A stretch of 64,000 nt of DNA. It comes from Muscardinus avellanarius. Taxonomy: Eukaryota > Chordata > Mammalia > Rodentia > Gliridae. Below the pieces are notes generated by a model. That model ran no database searches. It was not told the DNA's origin and saw only the letters and a program-made list of their open reading frames with translations. Of this stretch, positions 1 through 54,651 are shown in pieces. The DNA lies in assembly GCA_963383645.1 (NCBI GenBank), contig OY726572.1, positions 25,223,292 to 25,287,291 on the forward strand. The letters run 5' to 3'. Every line of letters starts with the position of its first letter. The stretch's first letter is position 1. A program made the translations under genes and the position numbers.

Positions 1-2
1 CC

Positions 3-2918
3 CACATAAAAAGGATGGAGAACCACCAAGTAAAGAACCTAATGAAACAACTCAAGGATCTAGAAATTCTGCAACAATCCATTCCCAAAGCCAGCAGAAG
101 ACGAGAAATCATCAAAATTAGAGCAGAAATAAATGAAATAGAGAACAAAAAAACAATTCAAAGAATCAATAAAACAAAAAGTTGGTTCTTTGAAAAGATT
201 AATAGAATTGATAAACCCCTGGCCAACCTAACCAAAAGAAAAAGAGAATCAACTCAAATTACCAAAATTAGAAATGAAAAAGGAGATATCACCACTGATA
301 GTGAAGAAATTCAAAACATTATCAGAAACTACTTTAAAAATTTATACTCCAATAGATTTGAAAACCTGGATGAAATTGACAGATTTCTAAACACAGTTAA
401 CCTTCCTACACTCAACCAAGAGGACATAGCAAGCCTAAACCAACCAATAACAACCAAAGAAATAGAAACGGCAATAAAAATTCTTCCACCAAAGAAAAGC
501 CCAGGCCCAGATGGGTTCCCAGCTGAATTCTACAAAACCTTCAGTGAACAACTAATACCAATACTTCATAACACGTTCCGGGAAATTGAAAGAGATGGAA
601 CTCTTCCAAATTCCTTCTTTGAGGCCAGTATCACATTAATCCCCAAACCAAATAAAGATACCTCAAGAAAGGAAAACTACAGACCAATATCCTTAATGAA
701 CATAGATGCAAAAATTCTAAACAAAATACTAGCTATACGCATTCAAAACTATATCAAGAGAATAATTCATCACGACCAAGTCGGTTTCATCCCAGAAAAA
801 CAAGGCTGGTTCAACATACGCAAATCAATACATGTTATTCACCACATAAATAGAACCAAGAACAAAAACCACATCATCATAGCAATAGATGCTGAAAAAG
901 CATTCGACAAAATCCAACACCCATTTATGTTAAAAACACTGCAAAAAATTGGGATAGAAGGAAAGTACTTCAACATCATCAAGGCAATATACTGCAAACC
1001 CAAAGCCAACATTATATTGAATGGGGAAAAACTGCAAGAATTTCCGCTACAGTCAGGAACAAGACAAGGATGCCCACTTTCACCTCTCCTTTTCAATATA
1101 GTCCTTGAGACTCTTGCTGCAGCAATCAGACAAGAGAAGGAAATCAAAGGAATCCACATAGGAAGAGAGGAAGTGAAATTATCCTTATTCGCAGATGACA
1201 TGATCCTTTACCTGGAAGACCCAAAGAACTCAACCAAAAGACTTCTGGAGCTGATCGACAAATTCGGCAAAGTCGCAGGTTACAAAATCAACCTAAAGAA
1301 ATCAGTGGCCTTTCTTTATGCCAACAACGAATCCACAATGAAGGAAACAAAAACAACAATTCCATTCACTATAACCTCAAAACCAATAAAATACCTAGGA
1401 ATAAACCTAACCCAAGATGTAAAAGACCTCTACAACAAAAACTATAAAACATTAAAAAAAGAAATAGAAGAAGACCTTGGAAGATGGAAAGATCTCCCGT
1501 GCTCATGGATAGGCAGAATAAATATCATCAAAATGGCCATTCTGCCAAAACTGATCTATAGGTTCAATGCAATTCCCATTAAAATACCAGTGACATTCTT
1601 CAGAGACCTAGAAAAATCAATCATGAACTTCATATGGAGAAAGAAAAGACCTAGAATAGCCAAAGCAATTCTCAATAACAAGAAACACGCAGGAGGCATT
1701 ACAATCCCAGACTTCAAACTATACTATAGAGCAATAGTAGTAAAAACAGCATGGTACTGGCACAAAAACAGATATACTGACCAGTGGATTAGAATAGAAG
1801 ATACAGAAACAAACCCACACATCTTTAGTCAATTAATCTTTGACAAAGGGGCCAAACACATACGCTGGAGAAAAGACAGCCTTTTCAACAAGTGGTGCTG
1901 GGAGAACTGGCTAGCCATTTGTAAAAAGATGAAGCTAAACCCCTATATCTCACCTAACACAGGAATCAACTCAAGATGGATCAAAGACTTAGAAATTAGA
2001 CCTGAGACGGTGAAGTTAGTAGAGGAGAACATAGGTTCAACACTACAACATATTGGCACAGGCAGTAACTTTCTCAACAAAACCTCCAAAGCTCAGGAAA
2101 TTAAAGCAAGAATAAACAAGTGGGATAACATTAAACTAAAAAGTTTCTTCTCATCAAAGGAAACTATCAATAACCTAAAGAGGAAGCCTACAGAATGGGA
2201 AAGGATCTTTACCAGCCACCATTCTGATAGGGGGCTAATATCCAGAGTATACAAAGAGCTCAAAAGGCTCTACACCAACAAAACAAACAACCCAATCAAG
2301 AAATGGGCAAATGAACTAAATAGACACTTCACAAAAGAAGAGATACAAAGGGCTAATAGATACATGAAAAGATGTTCTTCATCACTGGCCATCAGGGAGA
2401 TGCAAATCAAAACTACACTGAGATTCCATCTAACCCCAGTGAGAGTAGCAAGCATAAAGAAATCAAACAACAACAAATGCTGGCGAGGATGTGGGGAAAG
2501 AGGAACTCTTTTACACTGTTGGTGGGAGTGCAAACTAGTTCAGCCACTATGGAGATCTGTGTGGAGATTCCTAAGAAAGGTGGGAATAGATCCACCATAT
2601 GATCCAGCTATACCACTCCTGGGTATCTTTCCAAAAGGGTTGAATTCAGAGAAATACAGCAACATATGCATACCTATGTTCATAGCAGCACAATTTGTAA
2701 TAGCCAAAATATGGATCCAACCCAGATCACCATCAACAGATGAATGGATAGCAAAACTGTGGGAAATACACACAATGGAATTCTATTCAGCCATAAAGAA
2801 GAACAAAATTTTATCATTTACAAGAAGATGGAAAGCCCTGGAAAGCATCATGTTAAGTGAGATCAGCCAAGCACAGAAGGAGAAGATACACATGTTTCCT
2901 CTAATATGCCCAAACTAG
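3..2918 (+). CDS. L1 ORF2 protein, C-terminal ~970 residues (reverse transcriptase)
   Basis: The frame is open to the window edge; the first ATG in view is at 15 but is internal to ORF2, which is normally about 1,270 residues. Counting from that Met, [12 protein letters not shown] near residue 162 and the catalytic FADD at 392-395 mark the reverse transcriptase. The Cys-rich segment [18 protein letters not shown] near 822-840 is the typical L1 C-terminal zinc-knuckle-like domain. The protein ends FPLICPN. No stop or frameshift is present in the visible part. ORF2p nicks target DNA and copies L1 RNA in place; whether this copy is full-length and active depends on sequence outside the window. 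Confidence 0.95.
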   Translation, partial: HIKRMENHQVKNLMKQLKDLEILQQSIPKASRRREIIKIRAEINEIENKKTIQRINKTKSWFFEKINRIDKPLANLTKRKRESTQITKIRNEKGDITTDSEEIQNIIRNYFKNLYSNRFENLDEIDRFLNTVNLPTLNQEDIASLNQPITTKEIETAIKILPPKKSPGPDGFPAEFYKTFSEQLIPILHNTFREIERDGTLPNSFFEASITLIPKPNKDTSRKENYRPISLMNIDAKILNKILAIRIQNYIKRIIHHDQVGFIPEKQGWFNIRKSIHVIHHINRTKNKNHIIIAIDAEKAFDKIQHPFMLKTLQKIGIEGKYFNIIKAIYCKPKANIILNGEKLQEFPLQSGTRQGCPLSPLLFNIVLETLAAAIRQEKEIKGIHIGREEVKLSLFADDMILYLEDPKNSTKRLLELIDKFGKVAGYKINLKKSVAFLYANNESTMKETKTTIPFTITSKPIKYLGINLTQDVKDLYNKNYKTLKKEIEEDLGRWKDLPCSWIGRINIIKMAILPKLIYRFNAIPIKIPVTFFRDLEKSIMNFIWRKKRPRIAKAILNNKKHAGGITIPDFKLYYRAIVVKTAWYWHKNRYTDQWIRIEDTETNPHIFSQLIFDKGAKHIRWRKDSLFNKWCWENWLAICKKMKLNPYISPNTGINSRWIKDLEIRPETVKLVEENIGSTLQHIGTGSNFLNKTSKAQEIKARINKWDNIKLKSFFSSKETINNLKRKPTEWERIFTSHHSDRGLISRVYKELKRLYTNKTNNPIKKWANELNRHFTKEEIQRANRYMKRCSSSLAIREMQIKTTLRFHLTPVRVASIKKSNNNKCWRGCGERGTLLHCWWECKLVQPLWRSVWRFLRKVGIDPPYDPAIPLLGIFPKGLNSEKYSNICIPMFIAAQFVIAKIWIQPRSPSTDEWIAKLWEIHTMEFYSAIKKNKILSFTRRWKALESIMLSEISQAQKEKIHMFPLICPN

Positions 2919-3080
2919 AAAACACAAAGGATACCAGTAGGACCCCAGATATTAGAGGGGAAATACTAGCTAAGTTTTAATGGAAAGATAGGAGAGGAGA
3001 AAGGCCGATCTTGATTAAGGAGCATCTTCACCTGAACATGTGTAAAATTATGAATAAGACATGGTTAACCTGGCCAACCA

Positions 3081-3122
3081 TTGGTGGGGGGGGGGGGAGA
3101 AAACGGGGGCGGGGGGAGAGGG
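3081..3122 (+). repeat. G-rich tract in L1 3' UTR
   Basis: A run of 12 G residues (3086-3097) is followed by AGAAAACGGGGGCGGGGGGAG. Several G-runs of at least three with short loops could form a G-quadruplex on the sense strand. G-rich polypurine tracts are a known feature of mammalian L1 3' UTRs. Confidence 0.8.
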
Positions 3123-3198
3123 CACCAAATATAGTGTAAATGTATACTATTTATGTTCAATAAAAAAAATTGTTAAAAAAAAAAAAAAAAAAAAAAAA

Positions 3199-6100
3199 GG
3201 TGTGATGCACTTCTCTTGGATCTCCCCCAGGATCTCAGTTCACAGGCATCACTGATACACATGTGGATTAAACGTTTTGCTCTCAAGGTTGACAAACCAC
3301 AAAAAAGGCAGGTGAGCCACAGTGAGGGATGGGTAGGTCGGAGTGACTAGGGATATGAGCCCTGTCAGTTCTGGAGGACAGAACAGTCCTTTATGAGGAT
3401 GAGGATGCTCTGTGCCTGCAGCTCACTCTACCTGGCCAGTGAGTAGCAGCTGGAAGTGGAACTCAGAGCTGGTCCTCATGCTCTATAGTCCAGGGCTCCA
3501 GAATCTCCCACCCAATGGTCCCAGCCCAATTTCAGAACCTGCGAAAATTTCATGCCTGGGTTTGCTCTCTAAGGCAGACTATATCCTAGTACACACCTCT
3601 AGGCCCATGGGCCACCTTTAAAGTGGAGTGAGCACGCTTGGATATGCAAGATGAGAATTCACTGTATGTGGTGGGTGGGAAGAAAAGGTGTGTCCAGTGG
3701 CCTGTCGGTTCTGTAGAGCATGGCCTTCCATTTGCACCCTTACCCCCATTCCCATAAATGTCAGGGAACGGATTACCCTCTGGCCTGCCTGCCCAGACCC
3801 TGACATGGAATAGTACCACTGGCCATTGCCTGTCTACAGGGGCAGCCATTAGAAATGGGCCATCAAGGAGAATCTCTGTGGATAGAAAAATAATCTCTGG
3901 TTATCCCCAATTCTCTGCTGTCAAGGTGAAGCTGATCTATGGCTTTAATATTTACAGCCCCAAAGAGGAAGCTCAGAGACAGGTATCTTCTCCCATGACT
4001 AAACTTATCTAAAAGAGCTCCAGCACTGGCATAACTGGCCGGCATTGGCAATGCAAAGCTGTTGACAACAGCTAGGGTGGGGGTCACTATGGTATATGCA
4101 GAATGTGATCTTGAATAACTTCCCCAAGCCTTAGTTTGTTAGGAAGTTAGGCAGATGGGAGCAAAGGGTGAGGGTATGGGTCACTTCACTGAGAGTGAAA
4201 AACAATCACCTTCACCTTGGGTGATGGAGTCTCACCCATGAACTGCATTCTTCATGGCCAGATACTACTTTCTTAAATCTAAAGGAGCCAGGTACAACCT
4301 GCCTGAGAGGCTTTCTGGCTTTGAAGCAGACACAGAGCACTAAACCTATGTGCTTCACTTGTTACCTGTGGAAAATTTTCCAACATGGTAGAAACAGTGC
4401 CAGCGCACAAGGCTGTGGCATGCAGGAACTGTAACTACCCCAAATACACGTGGAGGATGGTTTTCAGATGAGATACAACAGCGGTCCACGTACAAGATGC
4501 ATTGCCATTTCCACTCTAGGAACAGACTGCTCCATGACTTTCTCTGGAGTGTATTTCCTCCCCTTTAATACAAGTTCTTCTTTTAAAACTGCCCACTGAC
4601 TTTGCCAAATAAAACTTTAATGCTTATCCTATCTGTGTCTCTCAAAAAAAAATCTTTCTTTTGGGAAGGCAAGAACCAAAGAAACTGCCCCCAATAACAG
4701 TTTCATCGTCTCTAAATTGGAGATAATAGTATCACCTACTTAATGGGGCTCTTAGGCCACTTCTGTTATAAATCTCACAGAGACAAGGATGCTGGTAGTG
4801 GGAAGGGTCAGATGCAGGTGACCTAGGGCAGATGCAATGTCCTCTGGACAGGCTGAGACCTGAGGATGTAGGTGGGCAGAGAGAAGAGCATCAAGGCAGG
4901 GCTCAGAGGAGACTCCCACCAATGCCTAATATTAGCAGAAAGGGGTGGACAGCAGAAGAAGATGGGGTTGGTGGTTTATGGTTTATGAGAAAGAAGGAGA
5001 GGATTCTGAATGGAAAAATGGGAAATAAGTTCTATAAGAGTATACATTACACACACACGCAGATAGATGATTGTAGTTGAAATGATTATGTTATATGGAT
5101 TTCTACCAATCTAAAGTGGCTCAGAATACTTGGATAGGTACCCAGTCCTGTCACTGGAACCTTAAGAAGGGTGCTTCCAATCCTGCAGGAGCCCACCTTG
5201 CCTCCCCAGCAGGCAGCACGGAGCCTTGGTTCCACAGTCCATTCTGCTGAAGTGGACCGACCCTTTTCCGATCTCCCAAGGACCTGCTAGCATCCTAAAC
5301 TCACGTGGCTGCTACCCATTGCAGCCATACGCTGGAGGCAGAGTGGAGTGGCAGCCCGATGCTGTCTCCTGGAGAAGAGCTCTGCCACCTGCACATTCCT
5401 TACAGCGATGATCGGGGCCTGCTGTTTCCTCCCCATCCTCGCAAGGCAGGAAGGTGAGCTGGAGTCGGGTCTGGCCACCCCTGCCCAGGGCCAGGGCATT
5501 GGAGGACCCCGGGCCTGAGCCCACGGAGTCTGTGACTCATTCTCTCCCACCTCCTTATACAGCCAGAGACAACAAGTCCCAGAAAAGCCCCCGCTTTACT
5601 GGAGGCAGACCAAGCAAACTCCTGTCCCAGAGAGAGAAGCAGACGATGACGTTCTGGCGGTGGGATCCCCACGAGCACCACCCACACAGACTCAGAGCAA
5701 GGATGCGTGTCACCTACTCACAACGCTTTACAAAACGCCGCTTGAGTAAATTATGTCACTCTCAGGCAGGCTGCTAACAACTAAAGCAAAACCCATACCT
5801 CGGCCTCCTTTCCCACTTCCTCTCTCATCCTGCTGGAGCGAAGAAGGTTCCTAGAGAAGACGCTGCGAGCCAGGGCTAGCTAGGTTTTGATGCAAGTGTG
5901 GATCTTTGTGGTGGGCAACAGGGAGACATGGAAGGCTATCCAGAGGTTGGGAATAATGGTTTAGTGACCACATGTAAGGTGGGAATGAGGGGCTGGGACT
6001 GCAGGCAGGGCAGGAGGAGTAATTGGAAGCTGCTATCATACAATGGCTCCTAGTGGAGGCCCTGCTGGTTCCCCAGGGGCATATGGTAATATCTGGAGGC

Positions 6101-6660
6101 ATTTTTTTTTATATTGCTGTGACTTGCGTGTGTGGCAGATGCTACTGGCATCTTTGGGCAGAGCCCAGTGCTACTGCTAAACAGACTACAGTACACAGAG
6201 CAGATCCCTACAAGGAATTATCCAGCCCCAAATGTCAATAGAGCTGAGTTTAAAGAAGGCAGATCCAGCAGGAAGAAGCAAGTGCAGGGGGGTATGAGAA
6301 GAGGGAGACCCTGATGGGGCTTGCAGGCTCTGGGCGGGGCTGGATTGGCGAGGCCTGGGAGAAGGTGGTCAGCTAGAGAGTAATGTGACCGGGAAGTGGC
6401 TGGGTGCCCAGCAGGTGCTCATGGACATCTGTCCACTTGGCTCACAGATGAGTTGGACTCAGTTTCCCAGTGTCTAAGAGTCCAGGTGGGAGAATTTCCC
6501 TATGATTGTGTGATCTTCTGGAACCTCATGGTGGTGCAGGAAAAACCTTGACTTAGCTCCTGCTTCTCTGCAGTCTCAACACCTGCGCCCGCATGTTCCA
6601 CCCTTCAGATCCCGGCTCCCTGCGACCCTTCCCAGGATACGTCCCCAGCCAGTTACTCAC
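3199..6660. other. Non-coding stretch, no exon found
   Basis: This stretch follows the last exon found (minus strand) and precedes the L1. Apart from an LTR-like relic at about 4370-4705 and a short CA-rich patch near 5048, I recognise nothing. Expected GALNT14 lectin sequences were looked for on the minus strand by eye and not seen. Confidence 0.5.
4370..4705 (+). mobile_element. Solitary LTR-like relic (copy 1)
   Basis: The 3' part carries AATAAA near 4606, then CTATCTGTGTCTCTC and TCTTTCTTTTGGGAAGGC, matching the end of the relic at 46540-46853 almost base for base. A poly(A) signal followed by a TGTCTCTC-rich U5 and ACA-like end is typical of retroviral LTRs. The 5' boundary is uncertain and no internal coding region flanks it. 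The family is not identified. Confidence 0.5.
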
Positions 6661-48702
<42,042 letters not shown>

Positions 48703-49254
48703 CTGGGAAGGAAATGTAGCAGATGAATAAGACCTTTAGGGGCAAAAAGGATCTAAAGGGCTGGACCCACGAGCACCAGGGTGGCCACCAGTACAGACAG
48801 ATGCCTGATGTCTGGCCTGCCCTCCCTAGCTGCGGAGCCCTGGGTAAGCTCCAGTGCCTCACCTGGCCATAGGGGAGCCAAAGAGCTCCTGAGATGGCTG
48901 ACACTGAATTTCCACCACCTTGGGGAAACTTGGGCTTGGAGCCAAACTAGGTTCCGATGCAGAAAACACAAGTAGTATTTCATGCACCCTTGAGTTACAA
49001 CGTAGTAGCTGCGTAAACCCAATCCTAACTCCTGGCTTCTGTCTCAAGTCCGTGCCAACTCATACCACTCGCCAGAGAGCAGATCCCAACCAACAGAAAC
49101 CTCATGGTGGCGTATTCGGGCCAGCAGCTTCAGCCCACCATGCCAGGATGAGCTCTGACCTCTGCCATACACCATTAAATCTGCGGGTTTAAAGAGACAG
49201 AGCCCTAAGATCCTGACGTAAGCAACAAAGCCCAATCTTGAGAAAGCGTTCACT

Positions 49255-49400
49255 TCCACATGCCCGGGATTACTTTGTATGACAATTACATCTGGGGTAA
49301 TTTCAATTTAATACCTCGCTGCAAGTGAAAATTGTAGCCCGCAGCCCGAAAATTACTATAATAATGGAAATCAACCCGCCAAGTGAGGCTGGTGCCACCA
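49255..49400. promoter_or_regulatory. Candidate intronic regulatory element
   Basis: A repeat-free patch has closely spaced TAATT-type homeodomain words (GGGTAATTTCAATTTAATAC, AATTACTATAATAATGG) and retained CpGs. It lies about 550 bp upstream of the first exon found. The call is based on composition only. Confidence 0.25.
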
Positions 49401-49879
49401 GGGGCCATCACCACGTAAATGTTATCTCCTGTCTCTCGCTCTTTTAGAGGCTGCTCAATTATGGGTGGAACGAGGGCATTCAGAGAGGTAGTAAATAACA
49501 GATGTTTGGGGAGTCAGACATTTGCTCTTCTTGTCCCATTTCTTCCTGGGCTTTTAATTTGGGGTCCAGAGGTCCAGGGATGGGCTCTAGGAGATTGGTG
49601 CCCTCTGAAGTTGTTGGCAAACTATTTGTACAATATGTACTTTTTTCTCTGGGAAGATGGTTCATAGTTTCCACTAGGTTCTCAAAGGAGTCTGTGGCCT
49701 AAAACAGTTGAGATCTTCAGTTCTAAGCCAGGGGTCCTGCGTCCCTGTGGCCGCCCTAATGATTCTGAACAGTGTATTCTGGGGCAGGAATGAACGCTGA
49801 AGGCCCATGCACTGGTGCAGAGAGCTCATGCAGAGAAAGCCAGGTTATTGTGCCAAGCACCTGAGCAAGAGCTGGTGTG

Positions 49880-50105
49880 TGAGCTGGGTTGTGGCAGCAC
49901 ATGATTGCAATCCAGTACTTGGAGGCTGAGACAGGAGGATCGCAGGTTCTAAGCCAGCCTCGGCAGTTTAATGAGGCTGTCAGAAACTTAGTGAGACCCT
50001 TTTTTCAAATAATAAAATTTAAAAGGGGCTGAGAATGTAGCTTGGAGGTAGAATGCCCCTGGGTTGAATTCCCAGCACCACACACACACACACACACACA
50101 CACCT
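49880..50105 (+). mobile_element. B1-dID SINE
   Basis: The B1 half (TTGGAGGCTGAGACAGGAGG), linker (GAGACCCTTTTTTCAAATAA), ID half (GGGGCTGAGAATGTAGCTTG, ending CCCAGCACC) and an (AC)n tail at 50083-50104 are present. GCTGGTGTG at 49871-49879 and 50114-50122 may be a target-site duplication. Confidence 0.9.
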
Positions 50106-51319
50106 ACGGGCTGGCTGGTGTGCATCAACCCCAAGGAGCCCAGACTTAGGGAAGAAAACCTCAGGGAAAGAGATAGTGGAAAGAGGAAGCCTGTTGTCTC
50201 ACCAAAGCCTGTCTGTCACCCCTTGTGAAGACTGACCGTCAGACACAGCGAAGATGATACAGACTCTGGTTTTATGCCACTAAGTTAATCAAAGGGGATT
50301 GGTTATGCACTAGAAACTATTATAAAAAGGAAGGGGAAATGCCAAAAAATAGCCCCCACTGGGAAGGAAGAAGCCTTAGACTTGCTTATGTCTGCAAACA
50401 ACTGGATTGCGAGTTAGCAGCAGTGAGGAGGAATGAGGGCAGGAGGACTGGGGCTTTGGTTGGCAGGTTGCAAAGTCCATAAGGGCAAGAGGGGCTTGCA
50501 AAGTTCCAGGCAGTGAATATGCTTAGATCAAGAAGAATGAGCTAGACGTCAGAGAGAGGGTAGAGCTATCGGCCACTTCTGAAAAGAGAGGTAAGAAGTC
50601 AGGCGCTCACAGAGCCTCCTGGTCTTAGGAGAGAAAAGAGATCCTGAGTACAGAGACTCAGAGGGTGCCACAGGCACCCAGCGGCCATGCCCTAAGCTTC
50701 TCTTGGCTGCTAAAGCCCCTGCCATGGGGAAAGAGGCTCTGAAACACCCTCATGGAGTCAGACGCTGGGCACTGACTCTAAGCCAGCTTCCCCTTCTACA
50801 TGTTGCCAGGCAGTGGGTCCCTAAGACCCAGTTCTCATGACATAAGTTCTGCAGGGAACAGTTGGGGAGGGATGGTGGTATTAGGAGTTACCTGCATAAA
50901 GGGCTTTGGGGCATGAGACCCACTTGTGCTGCTGTGGAGGTGCTAGCTGGGAGGCAGGTGTACCAGGGCATCATGGCAGAAGCTTGCACACTGGTAGATA
51001 GGGTGGGAGCTGCCTGGTGTGGTGAAGGAGGCTTCATAAAGCAGGTACTAGATCTCATGGGGGTGAGGTAGGGATGGACAGAGACTGGGGTATAGCAATT
51101 CACAGGATCCTGGCCTGGGAGTCTGGGCACCATCCACAAGTATAAGACTTAAATAAGTCACCCACCTCTCCAGACTGCAATATGCATATCTATGAAATAA
51201 GGCTGACCCAAGCTCATGCTCAGAGTCCCACAGAACTGAAAACCGGAAGCCCCGATTTATGAGATCTTCAGTAAGCATGAGTATTTTGAACAGAACACTG
51301 CAAAAGGCCACCTTGCAGC

Positions 51320-51425
51320 CGAGGCTGGACTGTGTTACTGTATCACCGAGGACTGGACTATCCTCAGTCTCAGTTTCTTCACCTGGAATGCAGAGATAAC
51401 AATTTCTAAGTTGCAGGTACTTTCC
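51320..51425 (+). mobile_element. MIR SINE relic
   Basis: CTCAGTCTCAGTTTCTTCAC, CTGGAATGCAGAGATAACAA matches the MIR 3' half (cctcagtttcctcatctgtaaaatggg). Confidence 0.6.
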
Positions 51426-51649
51426 GTTACACTATGAGTATGTTGGGTAGTCAGGGATGCCTGACAAACAGAAATTATTATTTCTGTCATCAGTCCAAAT
51501 CTGCAGGCTCACAGCCAGGCCTTTTCTGTGCTAGAAAGGCATCTTTGGTGAGTAGTTCTACCCCGTTCCAAAAGTGGGCAAAGGGCAGCGAAGGCAGCAA
51601 GAGGAGGAGAGCTCAGAGAAGGCAGCACGGAGGCTAGGGAAGGAAACCG

Positions 51650-51830
51650 GCTCTGCTGCCCGGATTTAATATGGATCTGCTGAAAGCCGCCCCAGTGCCC
51701 TTGGCCATGTCATTTACCTTCCTGGAGCCTCGATGTTGTCACCTATAAAATGTGGGCACATCCCTTCCTGCCAGGCTTGCTGTGCAGACGGCAGATAGTG
51801 CCTGGTGTTCAGTAGATGCCAGGTAAGGGG
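51650..51830 (+). mobile_element. MIR SINE relic
   Basis: CTTGGCCATGTCATTTACCT, CACCTATAAAATGTGGGCAC and TAGTGCCTGGTGTTCAGTAG follow MIR order to its 3' end. Confidence 0.75.
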
Positions 51831-54549
51831 GAGCTGGGCTCATTATCAAGCTCGAGAGCAGCTGAACCAGCCTCCATGAAATGTGCAATGCTGGTGAACC
51901 GGAGTCACAAGCTCACAGGGTAGAGAAGGACGGGGCTGTAGAGATGACCCACTTCACCTCCGAACAGGGCAGATCTGCTGACTTGGCAGGAGGTCCACGC
52001 GCTCTCCCAGCATCACACAGTCACAGGACTTCATGGGACTGCGGCTCACGGAGCTCAGGCTCCTGCTTTGGCTCATCCGATTCTCACAGTGGCCCATGAA
52101 AACCTCTCTCTGCAGATAGAATCGCTTTTGATGATGCCATTGATGTGAACGAGGTGAGAGGACTCAGGTCCGTGAGTCCTGAGTTGGTCACTTCTGATGT
52201 CCCCCTGGTCCAAGGCAAGGGGTCCAAGGCGCTGTGCTGGCGGGGCCCACTGGCCTCTGAAGGAGTCACCCGCCATCACAACCTGGTCCAAATCCCAGTT
52301 GAAGATGAGACTGGGGACTTACCACAAGGCCTCAAGACCGAGAAAAATTCTGGGCTTTCTGTAGGAGGGAGGGAAAAGATGAATCAGAGATCTCTTGGGG
52401 CGTCAGCGGAAAGGAGAAGGCGGCCAATGCTGAGGTCTGGCGCCGGCAGACGGGCGAGAAAGCATGTTGATAATTTATTAAAGAGCCAGGGGTTTTACTG
52501 GAGAGAAGAGCCGGTGAGCAGAAAAGATCAGCATGGGGGTGGGGAAGCCATATTTGGCTCCTGGAACCAGGAGGAAGGTGGGGCGTTCACAGTGTGGGGA
52601 AACAGGCCACGGTGAAGGGCTGATGGCCACAGCAGCTCCTGATAGCGGGCTCCTCTGAGCCAATTTTTAACATGGAGTCTCTTCTTCTTTTCGTTTTGCA
52701 GAGAAAGACTCCAGAAAGACTCATGATTTCCCCCACGTTAAGGCGAGGCTCCAAGTGCTTCTTAGACCACCAAGCTCTAGAGGGTTCCATGCCCCTTACT
52801 AGCCAAAGATGCTTCCAAGGAGGTGTTCTGAGACGCTGGCGCGGGACATGGAGAGGAGTGAGCCCTTCTCGCCTCTTCCCACAGTCAATTACTGCCTCCT
52901 GTCCACGCCCCACACTCAAATACGCCTGATGACAACTTGGATACATCAGAAACCCACCTAGTGACGCTGCTTTCAATTGTCACAGCAGTGTAATGGTGTA
53001 TGTGATGCCTTTTATTTCATCCCACAAGCTCATAAAAATACTACAGCAGCCTTTAAAGAAAAAGATGACAGTTATCATGGTCACCCCATTTTATCAGTGA
53101 GCATGAGGAGCTCCTGGAGGTCTCATGGTTTCCTGTTTAGGATGGGGAAGGGACCCAGGTGCTCTGACTCCGTGCAGAACACTTGGTCTTTCTCTTGCCC
53201 CAGGCTCCCACCATGAAAGAAGAGACTTGATCATAAATTATAAATATTCAGGGTTTTATTCTGGAGTCTAAATGCTGGAGGAAGTGATAGAGAGGAAGAC
53301 CGCTAACTTTGAGACAGAGCAGAGAGCATAATTACTAAGATGCTGATGTAAAGGGAAGCCACTCTGGCTCCTCCAGATTGATGGTGGCTCTGGTGTCCGG
53401 GAGTGGAGGCCGAGAAATGTTATTGAGTGGGGGAAAGGTACACAAATATGCAGCATGATGTAATGAGAATGGAACGGGTCTGGGCAGGAAACTCTTGGGT
53501 TGAATCTTAGTTGTCTGGGAGCTCGCCAGTGACTGCTTCTCTAAGCCTTCGTCCCTGGTTTGTGATGGGGACAAGACCCACCTTGTGAACTGGGTTTAAA
53601 CTATCGTTTGTGGGACCCTCACTGCCAGTCCCAGGAATATCCTAGCAGGGGCCCCACATACAGACCACCACATACAGTCTGATAGGGTAGGCAAGACTGG
53701 CCCCCTGGCTGGGGGCCTCCTAAATGAAAATTAGATTCCCGCCTATCCCTACATGTCCAGGACTTGCTGCGGAAGTCAGAGCCAGGTGGAGGGAGTGAAG
53801 ACGTACTCCTCTCTCTGTGCTCTGCTTCCCTAACCCCCAGCCAGACAGGCAGAGAGAAAGAGGCACAGGACATTCCGTGGGGTTGGGACTAATTCCCAGG
53901 AGAAAGCTGTGTGTCCTCAAGAGGGTGAACTTTGTGGATTATGGTGCAGGTGGGTGGGGCACACCTCCCGCCCCTTCTGCCATCTGCTATAGTCTGGTAG
54001 AAGCCTCAGGGACAACAACGGATGACAGTCTTCTTTCTCTCCTCCTTCCTAGCTTGAAGCCCCTTTCCTGAACATCAGGCTCTCAGTACAGGGAACGATG
54101 AACTCACTGCTGGCTTTCAGAATCATAGATTTCATTCTTAGAGCAAAGAATATCTAATCCACCCCAGCTCTGTGCTATGTAAGGACACCTACTCTCAGGG
54201 AGATGAACAAAAACTACAAAATGTCAACTCTGTGGCCGAACCCTTAGGTTCAAACCCAACTCTTAAGAAGAGAAAAACACAAGGAGCATAAAAAGTATGA
54301 CAACTGTAAAATCAGGAATTCCTTTTAATCTCATTTCATGGGCAACACTGATACACTGGAAGGCATGAAATTTTTATTTCATGTCAATTTCCCTGGGATT
54401 TCACATGCAGATTAATTTGTTCATCCACATAAACATATACTGCTCCTACTTCTTGCCTCAACAGCCACCCTTCCTCAGTGTTAATGAAATCCTGCCTCTC
54501 GTAAAAGACATTTAAAGCAATACTGTGATTTTCTATTCTACTACAATGC

Positions 54550-54651
54550 TCCTTCTTTCTCTCCTTCCTTCCTTCCTTCCTTCCTTCCTTCCTTCCTTCC
54601 TTCCTTCCTTCCTCCCTCCCTCCCTCCCTCCCTTCCTTCCTTTCCTTCCTT
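54550..54651. repeat. (CCTT)n / (CCCT)n microsatellite
   Basis: About 100 bp of homopyrimidine tetranucleotide repeat, changing from CCTT to CCCT units and back, at the tail side of a minus-strand B1-dID. Confidence 0.95.

Larger units (their letters stand above)
1..3198 (+). mobile_element. L1 retrotransposon, 3' part with ORF2, 3' UTR and poly(A)
   Basis: The element enters from the left window edge, so its 5' UTR, ORF1 and ORF2 endonuclease part are not visible. An uninterrupted ORF2 is followed by a 3' UTR with a long G-run, an AATAAA signal at 3159-3164 and 24 uninterrupted A residues at 3175-3198. The clean tail and open frame suggest a young insertion. It lies opposite to the GALNT14 transcript. 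A target-site duplication cannot be tested because the 5' junction is off the window. Confidence 0.97.

Noticed and set aside
52300..52350. Possible minus-strand splice donor (complement of GGGACTTACCAC)
   Set aside because: The adjoining sequence gives no GALNT-like peptide and no matching acceptor or phase.
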